A program made the position numbers and the translations under genes. From the NCBI GenBank assembly GCA_001000545.1, contig LCOC01000001.1, positions 1 to 45,593 on the forward strand: a stretch of DNA of 45,593 nt. The letters run 5' to 3'. The stretch's first letter is position 1, and each line of letters begins with the position of its first letter. The DNA comes from Parcubacteria group bacterium GW2011_GWA2_47_21 (GTDB lineage Bacteria > Patescibacteriota > Minisyncoccia > Phycocordibacterales > DSPV01). This document shows, one piece after another, positions 9,138 to 17,400 of the stretch. A model generated the notes under the pieces. It made no database searches. It had not been told where the DNA came from and saw only the letters and a list, made by a program, of their open reading frames with translations.

Positions 9138-10208
9138 ATGATTTTAAACGCCGTAAAAATCCTTTTGCCCGCCGCCGTCGCGTTCTTTGTCGGAATCGGC
9201 ATAACTCCCGCTTTGACTCACTTTCTTTACAAATATAAATTTTGGAAAAAGAAAGCGGGTAAGAAAACCTTTGACGGAGAAGAGACGCCAATCTTTAACT
9301 CGCTTCACGCCGGCAGGGAAGTGGGCATTCCTAAAATGGGCGGGCTGGTGATTTTAGCTTCGGTCGCTATTACAACTTTCCTGCTTTGGGCAATAGGCAG
9401 TATTTGGCCCCAGAGCGTTTTCCCTAAACTTGACTTCTTAAGCCGAGACCAGACATGGCTCCCGCTTTTTACTTTAATTGCCGGCGGCCTAATCGGTCTC
9501 ATAGACGACTTTCTGGAAGTCAAAGGAAGCGGTGATTATATTGCCGGCGGATTGTCGCTTAGAAAGCGCTTGATTTTGGTTGCCGCCATTGCTTTGGGCG
9601 CGGCCGCTTGGTTTTATTTAAAACTTGATGTGGCCGCCATCGGGGTACCGTTTCTAGGCGATGTCAATATCGGCCTTTTCTTTATACCGTTTTTTATCTT
9701 GACGGTTATCGGCATTTATTCGGGTGGAGTGATCGACGGCATTGACGGTTTGGCCGGCGGCATTTTCGCGACAATCTTCGGCGCTTATTCCATAATCGCT
9801 TTCGCCCAAGAACAGATAAATCTCGCAGCTTTCTCCGCCGTGGTCGCCGGAGGTATTTTGGCTTTTCTTTGGTTTAATATCCCGCCGGCGCGATTTTATA
9901 TGTCCGAAACCGGCACGATGGGGCTGACCATCGCGTTGGCCATCGTCGCTTTTATGACGGACAGCGTCGGCGAAGGGCACGGCGTTTTAGCGCTCCCGAT
10001 TATCGCCGCGCCCCTTGTGCTGACAACCGCTTCTGACATTATCCAAGTAACGGCAAAAAAAATTTTTGGCAAAAAGGTCTTTGTGATTGCCCCGCTCCAC
10101 CATCATTTTGAAGCCAAGGGCTGGCCTTCTTATAAAGTGGTAATGCGTTACTGGGTCTTGGGCATTATTTTCGCCGTGCTGGGGGTCGTTTTTGCTTTGA
10201 TTGGATAA
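9138..10208 (+). CDS. mraY: Phospho-N-acetylmuramoyl-pentapeptide-transferase
   Basis: MraY motifs GLIDDFLEV, DGIDGLAGG, PLHHHFEAKGW. Confidence 0.95.
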   Translation: MILNAVKILLPAAVAFFVGIGITPALTHFLYKYKFWKKKAGKKTFDGEETPIFNSLHAGREVGIPKMGGLVILASVAITTFLLWAIGSIWPQSVFPKLDFLSRDQTWLPLFTLIAGGLIGLIDDFLEVKGSGDYIAGGLSLRKRLILVAAIALGAAAWFYLKLDVAAIGVPFLGDVNIGLFFIPFFILTVIGIYSGGVIDGIDGLAGGIFATIFGAYSIIAFAQEQINLAAFSAVVAGGILAFLWFNIPPARFYMSETGTMGLTIALAIVAFMTDSVGEGHGVLALPIIAAPLVLTTASDIIQVTAKKIFGKKVFVIAPLHHHFEAKGWPSYKVVMRYWVLGIIFAVLGVVFALIG

Positions 10209-10209
10209 A

Positions 10210-11322
10210 ATGAATTTCCTTACGCCATCCGCTAAAAAAATTGACAGAGTTTTCCTGATATCCTCGTTATTAATCGTCTTTGCCGGGGTCTTAATTTTTT
10301 CGTCCGCTTCGCTCGGCCTTTTGGTCAAAGACGGCCCTAATTTGGGCCATGTGGTTTTCAGCCAGCTCTTTCTTGGTCTGGCGCTCGGACTCGTCGGACT
10401 CTTTGCCTGCTCCAAAATAAACTACCGCGTCTGGCGCAAGTGGTCTTTTTACATATTCATCGGCGCCTTAATTTTAAATTTAATAGTGTTTCTGCCGAGA
10501 CTCGGATTAACCCACGGCGGCGCCACTCGCTGGATTGAGATAGGGGGTTTGACTTTCCAACCGTCTGAATTTTTAAAGCTGGCTTTCGCCCTCTACTTGG
10601 CGGCTTGGCTTTCAGGGATGAGAGAAAAGGTCAAAACGGCAAAGTGGGGGCTGTTCCCTTTACTCCTTATCTTAAGCGTGATAGCTCTGATAATTTTTGC
10701 TCAACGCGACACCGATACCTTCTTTGTTATGACCGCTGCCGGTCTCATCATGTATTTGGTGGCGGGCGGAAAATTAAAACACCTCGCCGTTATCGCTTTG
10801 ACGGGTCTGGCCGTCATCTTTGTTTTGGTGATTTCCCGCCCTTACCTCATGACCAGAATAACGACTTTCATAAATCCCGACGACAACCCGAGCGGTTCCG
10901 GCTACCAAATCCAGCAATCTTTAATTGCCATCGGCTCCGGCGGGCTTTCCGGCAGGGGATTCGGCCAAAGCGCTCAGAAATTTATTTTACCGGAACCGGT
11001 GGGCGATTCTATCTTCTCCGTCGCGGCGGAAGAATTCGGTTTCTTGGGGAGCACTCTTTTGATTGCGTTATTCGTATTTTTTGCCATTCGGGGGTTTAAA
11101 GTCGGCGCCCGAGCGCCGGACCAGTTCGGTGGTCTGATAGTCGTTGGTATTATCAGTATGATAATGGTTCAATCATTTATGAATATGGCCGCTATGATGG
11201 GCATTATTCCGCTTTCCGGTATGCCGCTCATCTTTATCAGCCACGGCGGCACGGCGTTGTTCGTGGCGCTGTGCGAAGTGGGCATTATTCTTAATGTTTC
11301 AAGATACGGGAGATTGGATTAA
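10210..11322 (+). CDS. ftsW: SEDS peptidoglycan polymerase FtsW
   Basis: Polytopic SEDS family: GGATRWIEIGGLTFQPSEFLKLA, SGYQIQQSLIAIGSGGLSGRGFGQS, MIPLSGMPLIFISHGGTAL-like tail. Confidence 0.93.
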   Translation: MNFLTPSAKKIDRVFLISSLLIVFAGVLIFSSASLGLLVKDGPNLGHVVFSQLFLGLALGLVGLFACSKINYRVWRKWSFYIFIGALILNLIVFLPRLGLTHGGATRWIEIGGLTFQPSEFLKLAFALYLAAWLSGMREKVKTAKWGLFPLLLILSVIALIIFAQRDTDTFFVMTAAGLIMYLVAGGKLKHLAVIALTGLAVIFVLVISRPYLMTRITTFINPDDNPSGSGYQIQQSLIAIGSGGLSGRGFGQSAQKFILPEPVGDSIFSVAAEEFGFLGSTLLIALFVFFAIRGFKVGARAPDQFGGLIVVGIISMIMVQSFMNMAAMMGIIPLSGMPLIFISHGGTALFVALCEVGIILNVSRYGRLD

Positions 11323-11388
11323 AAATATCAATGTATAATGGGCGCAACGAGTATTGTCCCAATTACCGTTAAACATTAAAATGAACCT

Positions 11389-12516
11389 ATGAAAATCCTA
11401 TTGACAGGCGGCGGTTCGGGCGGGCATTTCTACCCGATTATCGCCGTGGCTGAAGCGCTCCGAGAAATCGCCAAAGAGGAAAGATTGTTCAACTTGGAAC
11501 TTTATTTTATGTCCGACCGGGCGTACAGCCGGCAAATTCTTTTTGAACAGGACATAATCTTCAAAAAAGTGTCCGCCGGAAAAAGGCGCTTGTATTTCTC
11601 TCCCAGAAACATTATTGATTTATTCAAAACAGCCATCGGAGTGTTAAAAGCGATTTTTGAGATGTATAAGATTTTTCCCGATGTCGTTTTCGGCAAAGGC
11701 GGTTACGCCAGTTTTCCGGCGCTTTTTGCCGCCAAAACACTTAAAGTTCCCGTCCTCATTCACGAATCAGACAGCACACCGGGACGAGTCAATATCTGGG
11801 CGGCGGAATTCGCCAGAGGCATTGCCGTTTCTTTCCCCTCCGCCGCCGATTATTTTCCCAAAGAAAAAGTGGTCTATACCGGCAACCCCATAAGAAAAGC
11901 GATACAAGCCGTCTCGCCGGAGGGCGCCTACGAACTTCTAAATCTTGAAAAATATGTGCCGGTTGTTTTTATTCTAGGCGGGTCGCTTGGCGCCGAAATT
12001 ATAAATGATGTCATCATAGACGCCTTGCCGGAATTGGTAAAAAAATACCAAGTGATTCACCAAACCGGCATCGCGAATTTTAAAATTGTTTCCGACACGG
12101 CAATATTGAATTTAATGGACCATTCGAATAAGAACCGCTACCACCCTTTTGAGTACTTAAATGATTTAAAACTCAAGGCGGCAGCCGGCGTGGCCGATGT
12201 AATCATATCCCGCGCCGGTTCAACGATTTTTGAAATCGCCTTATGGGGCAAACCGTCAATCATTATCCCCATCACCGAATCGCACGACGACCACCAGCGC
12301 CGCAACGCTTTCAATTACGCCCGTTCCGGCGCCGCCACCGTTATTGAAGAAAATAATCTCGCCGCCAACGTCTTGCTCTCGGAGATTGATAGAATAATAA
12401 ACAATTCCGTTGAAAGAGAAAAAATGGCGGCGGCGGCCAAAAACTTCGCCCACGCCAACGCCGCGGAAAAAATCGCCAAAGAGCTTATTGCCATCGCCCT
12501 AGAACACGAAACCTGA
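11389..12516 (+). CDS. murG: UDP-GlcNAc--lipid I GlcNAc transferase
   Basis: GGGSGGHFYP N-terminus, GGSLGA, SRAGSTIFEIALWGKPSIIIPI. Confidence 0.95.
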   Translation: MKILLTGGGSGGHFYPIIAVAEALREIAKEERLFNLELYFMSDRAYSRQILFEQDIIFKKVSAGKRRLYFSPRNIIDLFKTAIGVLKAIFEMYKIFPDVVFGKGGYASFPALFAAKTLKVPVLIHESDSTPGRVNIWAAEFARGIAVSFPSAADYFPKEKVVYTGNPIRKAIQAVSPEGAYELLNLEKYVPVVFILGGSLGAEIINDVIIDALPELVKKYQVIHQTGIANFKIVSDTAILNLMDHSNKNRYHPFEYLNDLKLKAAAGVADVIISRAGSTIFEIALWGKPSIIIPITESHDDHQRRNAFNYARSGAATVIEENNLAANVLLSEIDRIINNSVEREKMAAAAKNFAHANAAEKIAKELIAIALEHET

Positions 12517-12548
12517 TACTCCTCCCTAGAGTATGATAAAATGGCTTC

Positions 12549-13937
12549 ATGGAAAAGAAGCCGATTGTCAGGTTCGCGCCCAGCCCCACCGGTCCCTTTC
12601 ATGTCGGGGGAGCGAGAACCGCGCTCTTCAATTACCTTTTCGCCAAACAAAACGGCGGAAAATTTATCTTACGCGTTGAAGATACGGATAAGGAAAGAAG
12701 CGAACCGAAATACGAGGAGGATATTATTGATTCCTTGAAATGGCTCGGCCTTTCTTATGACGAGGTGTATCGCCAGTCGGATAGGGGAGATGCCCATAAA
12801 AAATACTTGAAACAACTGGTTGATTCCGGCCACGCCTACATCTCCAAAGAACAACCGGCTACCGACCTGCCTCTGCAGGCAGGCAACCGACAACCGACGG
12901 CAAATACGGGTCGGAGAGAGGAGGTCATCAGATTTAAAAATCCCAATAAGAAGGTCGCTTGGCGGGATTTAATCAAGGGAGAGATAGAATTTGACACAAC
13001 CGAGCTTAAAGATTTCGTGATAGCAAAAAGTTTTGACGAGCCCCTTTTTCACCTGGCCGTCGTCGTAGACGATTTTTTAATGGGTATCACCCATGTGATA
13101 AGAGGCGAGGACCATATTTCAAACACTCCCCGCCAAATTTTGATTCAGGAGGCGATAAACGCGCCAAGACCCAAATATGCCCACATCCCGCTTATATTGG
13201 CGGCTGATAAATCAAAGCTTTCCAAGAGAAAACACGGCGAGTCGGTTTCCGTTTCATACTACAAAAAAGAGGGCTATTTGCCTGAGGCCCTGATTAACTT
13301 TTTGGCTTTCCTTGGCTGGAATCCGGGAGATGATAAAGAGATAATGTCTGTTGGCGAGTTGATAAAAGAATTCAACCTGTCAAAAGTCCAAAAAAGTGGC
13401 GCTATCTTCAATGAAGATAAACTCCGCTGGCTCAATCGCGAGTACATAAGAAAGGGGGTAGGGGAAGACAACACCTTCGTAATGAGTAGCGTGCCGGAAG
13501 AATTCAAAATGGGGAGAAACGGGAAAGAGTTGAAAGAACTTCTTACGGTGGTATTTGAACGGTTGTCTACATTAAGCGAGTTTAGAAAGGAAACAAAAGC
13601 GGGGGAATGGGATTTCCTAGTAAAAGGTAGGAAGATTAAATATGATTCGGAGTTACTTTGCCGCGCTCTTGACAGAAATGACACATTATTACATTTAAGT
13701 AAAGCGGGTGAAATCCTACAAGAGCTTCCTGACGGCTCATTTACAAGCCAGTCCGTCAAAGAAAAAATATTTCCTTACGCTGAAAAATCCGGCAAAAAGA
13801 ATATCCTGTGGCCCTTGCGCGTGGCGCTCTCCGGCAAAGAAAAATCGCCAGACCCTTTCACTATTCTGGCGCTTATCGGCCGGGCCGAAGCCGTTCTGCG
13901 CCTTCGAGCGGCGGTGGAATTCTTGAGACAGAGTTGA
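12549..13937 (+). CDS. gltX: Glutamate--tRNA ligase
   Basis: RFAPSPTGPFHVGGARTALFNYLFA, VIRGEDHISNTPRQ, KLSKRKHG. Confidence 0.95.
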   Translation: MEKKPIVRFAPSPTGPFHVGGARTALFNYLFAKQNGGKFILRVEDTDKERSEPKYEEDIIDSLKWLGLSYDEVYRQSDRGDAHKKYLKQLVDSGHAYISKEQPATDLPLQAGNRQPTANTGRREEVIRFKNPNKKVAWRDLIKGEIEFDTTELKDFVIAKSFDEPLFHLAVVVDDFLMGITHVIRGEDHISNTPRQILIQEAINAPRPKYAHIPLILAADKSKLSKRKHGESVSVSYYKKEGYLPEALINFLAFLGWNPGDDKEIMSVGELIKEFNLSKVQKSGAIFNEDKLRWLNREYIRKGVGEDNTFVMSSVPEEFKMGRNGKELKELLTVVFERLSTLSEFRKETKAGEWDFLVKGRKIKYDSELLCRALDRNDTLLHLSKAGEILQELPDGSFTSQSVKEKIFPYAEKSGKKNILWPLRVALSGKEKSPDPFTILALIGRAEAVLRLRAAVEFLRQS

Positions 13938-13955
13938 TTAAAATCCCCATCTAAA

Positions 13956-15254
13956 ATGACGACGCGAGTCCCGCGAATTAAATATAATGCGAATGCCGCC
14001 GGTATCGCCGCCATCATTCTGCTATCAAACTTCATGACGGCAAGCGCCGCACAGGTGGACACCATCTCTGATTTGCAGCAGAAAATCCGCGAGCGAAACG
14101 AAGAAATCAGCAAACTTGAGGCGGAAATCGTCATTTACCAAAGCGAAGTTGGGAAAACGGTTAAAGAAGCAAATACGCTTCAAAACACCTTAAAGGCACT
14201 GGACTTGTCGCGCAAAAAACTGGTTGCCGATATTGGGGTTACTACTAGCAAAATTAGCAAAGCGAATTTGGAATTAGACCAATTATCTTTGGCAATTCAA
14301 GGCAAAGAATCGGATATTTCGGAAAATCACGAGGCCATAGCCGAATCGGTGCGAAGAATCAACGAAGCGGACGCCAACAATCTCGTGGAAATAATGCTCT
14401 TTGCCGAAAGTATTTCAGATTTCTGGAATGACATTGAACGGCAGAAACAATTCCAGCTCGGCCTTACGGCGCGTTTGGAAATTCTTAAGAACCTCAAGGC
14501 CGATTTAGAAACTAATCACAAAGAAGTCGGATTGAAAAAATCCCAACTGGAATCGCTTCAAAGGCAATTGTCGGACCAGAAAAAAATCATTGAGATAAAC
14601 CAAAAGGAAAAGGATGGCATATTAAGGGCGACAAAAAACAAAGAATCCGCATTCCGAAAAACCCTTGAAGAAAAACTGGCTTTGAAAGAGGCCTTTGAAG
14701 AGGAGCTCTTAGAATTTGAATCCAAACTCCAGCTGGAAATTGACCCGACTAAATTGCCGAAAACCGGCAGCGGGGTCCTAAAGTGGCCTCTGGCCTCGGT
14801 CTTCGTAACCCAATACTTCGGCAATACGACTTTCGCCAAAACCACAAACGCTTATAGCGGGAAGGGGCACAACGGCATTGACCTGCGCGCCGGAACTGGC
14901 ACGCCAATCTTAAGCGCCGCCTCCGGCACCGTAGCGGGCACCGGCGACACCGATACTGTCTGTCCCGGCGCGTCGTACGGTAAATGGGTGTTAATTACTC
15001 ATGAAAACGGTCTTTCCACGCTTTACGCGCATTTATCGCTGATTAAGGTCGTGCCGGGCCAAAATATCGGCACGGGCGAACTTGTGGGTTATAGCGGCAA
15101 TACCGGCTACTCAACGGGCCCACACTTACATTTCACCGTTTATGCCACTCAAGGCGTGCAAATTCTAGAAAGAAAAAGCCGGGTCTGCGGCGGAACTTAC
15201 CGAATGCCGGTTGCGGACTTGAAAGCGTATATTAATCCGCTGTTGTATTTGTAA
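13956..15254 (+). CDS. Murein hydrolase activator EnvC-like / M23 family metallopeptidase
   Basis: Signal region, long coiled coil, LytM core HNGIDLRAGTGTPILSAASGTV and GPHLHFTVY. Confidence 0.93.
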   Translation: MTTRVPRIKYNANAAGIAAIILLSNFMTASAAQVDTISDLQQKIRERNEEISKLEAEIVIYQSEVGKTVKEANTLQNTLKALDLSRKKLVADIGVTTSKISKANLELDQLSLAIQGKESDISENHEAIAESVRRINEADANNLVEIMLFAESISDFWNDIERQKQFQLGLTARLEILKNLKADLETNHKEVGLKKSQLESLQRQLSDQKKIIEINQKEKDGILRATKNKESAFRKTLEEKLALKEAFEEELLEFESKLQLEIDPTKLPKTGSGVLKWPLASVFVTQYFGNTTFAKTTNAYSGKGHNGIDLRAGTGTPILSAASGTVAGTGDTDTVCPGASYGKWVLITHENGLSTLYAHLSLIKVVPGQNIGTGELVGYSGNTGYSTGPHLHFTVYATQGVQILERKSRVCGGTYRMPVADLKAYINPLLYL

Positions 15255-15304
15255 AATACCAATACAATATACGAGATACGAGTTTAAAATATTTTTTTCA
15301 GAGA

Positions 15305-15607
15305 ATGCTTAATAAAAATACAAATCACCGTGGGCGAATCCTAGTAACCGCGCTTATTGTGGTCGGGCTTGTCGGCTTGATGGCTTATTTTGACATCAAC
15401 GCTAGGGAACTCGCCGATAAAGCCACTAAAAGCCCGGCTGGCGCATTCGTAATGACAAATTTTGACAAGGCGAAAAAAATTTTGATACCGGTCGTTAGAA
15501 ATAGTTGGACGGTAGTTGCGGATTCTCATACATGGTCAGCCATACAAACTTTTACCTCCGCATTTATTGCTAACATAATTTACACAGAAGAAACTCAAAG
15601 CGAGTGA
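15305..15607 (+). CDS. Small single-TM hypothetical protein
   Basis: ORF with one N-terminal TM segment, tightly packed between neighbours. Confidence 0.6.
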   Translation: MLNKNTNHRGRILVTALIVVGLVGLMAYFDINARELADKATKSPAGAFVMTNFDKAKKILIPVVRNSWTVVADSHTWSAIQTFTSAFIANIIYTEETQSE

Positions 15608-15627
15608 TTACTAATTACTATTTGAAG

Positions 15628-16305
15628 ATGGAACCACGGACAACAAAAAATAAATGGACCATTTCTAATATTAAAGACGGCTTTGAGAGATTTTTTCGTG
15701 ACTATTCTAGATATCCTACAGCCACAGAAATAGACGGATGTGATTATTTACCTTCATCCAGGCAAATACAGAGAAGATTTGGCGGTTTGCCTCGTCTTCG
15801 CGAAACTCTTAAACTTAAAGGAGTCCATGATTTCACTAAAGGCGAATACAGCTCAAATAGAGCAAAAAAAATAAATAAACGCTCTTATGAACTTGAAACC
15901 CAAATCTATCGCTATCTACTAGATAGATTCGGAAAACCATTTGTTCACCGTGAGTATCTTTTTAACGATGACAGAAGAACGCGAACGGATTTTTTTGTTT
16001 TTTGCTCAAACGGAAATTTCTCTGTGGATGTATTTTATCCGAGTGATAAGAAAAATATGACCGGCTGTATCAATAGTAAACTTAAAACATATAGCAGCAA
16101 TCACACACTCCAGTACCCTGTGATTTTCTTAATGATGAATGATGAGATTCAAGAATCTGAGATTGAAGCTATGATAAAGAAGAAAACAAAACCCCTCAAA
16201 GATTATCAGAAGATAATGACAATGAATCAATTCAAGAAATTCTGCGAAGGAAGGAAGAACAGCGATAAAAGCTCCAATCCAACCAATGTCGCACAAGTTA
16301 TCTGA
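15628..16305 (+). CDS. Hypothetical protein with N-terminal homing-endonuclease-associated (HNH_repeat)-like module and possible nuclease-like C-terminal domain
   Basis: IKDGFERFFRDYSRYPTATEIDGCDYLPSSRQIQRRFGGLPRLRETLKLKG matches the pT..e....lPS...i.r.FGs/g pattern; C-terminal RTRTDFFVF...FSVDVFYPSD resembles a DxxV..VDVxY nuclease-like core; ATG at 15628. Confidence 0.6.
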   Translation: MEPRTTKNKWTISNIKDGFERFFRDYSRYPTATEIDGCDYLPSSRQIQRRFGGLPRLRETLKLKGVHDFTKGEYSSNRAKKINKRSYELETQIYRYLLDRFGKPFVHREYLFNDDRRTRTDFFVFCSNGNFSVDVFYPSDKKNMTGCINSKLKTYSSNHTLQYPVIFLMMNDEIQESEIEAMIKKKTKPLKDYQKIMTMNQFKKFCEGRKNSDKSSNPTNVAQVI

Positions 16306-16327
16306 ATAAAAGATATATTGTGCGACA
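16287..16327. repeat. Interrupted palindrome spanning the stop codon of the upstream nuclease-like ORF
   Basis: TGTCGCACAA gt TATCT gaataaa AGATA ta TTGTGCGACA. Confidence 0.7.
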
Positions 16328-16393
16328 CGGCAATTTAAACTCTTGCCCCAGATGTCTGCCCTACCCCGAGCGGATTTTCTTCAGAAATTCAGC

Positions 16394-16430
16394 AAAACAA
16401 AATCTCCGCCGTAGGCGGAGATTTTGTTTT
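16394..16430. terminator. Bidirectional intrinsic terminator
   Basis: AAAACAAAATCTCCGCC GTA GGCGGAGATTTTGTTTT, 17-bp arms, between convergent genes. Confidence 0.9.
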
Positions 16431-16441
16431 TAAAGCTTTGA

Positions 16442-16906
16442 TTACCTTCTGCTGATACTCATCCAAGAGTCCGAATTATTCCAGCAAGGAGCCGAGGCCT
16501 GCCAGGGCTTCGCGCCGTATTTGTTGTAAAGATACTTGGCGAAATCCATATTCCCTTCCAGGGTGTAAATGTCAAACCCAAGCGCATCGGCCTTATCACC
16601 ATGATAAAACTCGTTTATCTGCATTACACCGACATCGCCTCTGTTGACCTTCCCCCTAAGAATTTGCCCGTTCTTGCCTAAGTGCCGGAAAGTGGATTCG
16701 CATTTGGCAATTTCCGCGAGAATTGGCTCGTCCGTAAAATACTCGCGAACATAGGACTCCAAGGTCATCGGCCGGTCCAACTTTCTTTCCGAAACAACAA
16801 TATTTGTATCGGAAGGCGCAACATTCTCGTGAATCAGTACGGTTGTTTGAGCATGAGTCGCGGTGATGAAAGTAATCAAGCTTGTTAGCATTCCAAGTGT
16901 CATCAT
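16442..16906 (-). CDS. Secreted transglycosylase SLT-domain (lysozyme-like) protein
   Basis: Signal sequence; IAKCESTFRH...GDVGVMQINEFYH catalytic-region pattern; KYLYNKYGAKPWQAS. Confidence 0.8.
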   Translation of the reverse strand: MMTLGMLTSLITFITATHAQTTVLIHENVAPSDTNIVVSERKLDRPMTLESYVREYFTDEPILAEIAKCESTFRHLGKNGQILRGKVNRGDVGVMQINEFYHGDKADALGFDIYTLEGNMDFAKYLYNKYGAKPWQASAPCWNNSDSWMSISRR

Positions 16907-17275
16907 AAATTTTCTTGATTAACCCGCCCGCTATTTCCAATGATTGTGGAAAATTAGAGGCGAGCATACTTACAAACCAATCCGCCTGGCGGCGGATTAT
17001 TCGTAAACTAAAAACCAGAGCTTGGCTCTGATTTACGCCGAACATCGTAGCAGAAAAAACACTTGCTGTCAAGGTTATTTCGTTGTCTAAAAAACGGCTC
17101 TATTGGGGCGTTGTTTAGTGTTTTGTGACCCGTGTCTATTCTATTTTGTCCACCTTGTGAAGTTGAAAATATCTGCTAAAGCGCCCTACTTTATCCTCGT
17201 GGCCAAGGCGTTTTTTGACAAAAATTATCAAAAATGTTAATTTGTATGGTCTGACTTCAAAAACCCCCATTAGCT

Positions 17276-17386
17276 TTGAATTACGAAACATAAAATTTTA
17301 GGTCCTCTGGCCGCAAAATCCCTAAGTTTTTTTTAAGGAGATTTTGCGGAACCAACCATAAAAAAATTTATGTTTTGTAATTCACG
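17276..17386 (-). repeat. MITE-like palindromic element, copy 2 (both ends intact)
   Basis: TIR-like ends GAATTACGAAACATAAAATTTT / AAATTTATGTTTTGTAATTC; interior matches copy 1 in inverted orientation. Confidence 0.8.
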
Positions 17387-17400
17387 CCTTTAACTAAAAT

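Noticed and set aside
10605-11099. 164-aa plus-strand ORF inside ftsW
   Set aside because: Out-of-frame shadow of the SEDS gene; composition rich in R/F/H typical of frame-shifted membrane-protein codons.
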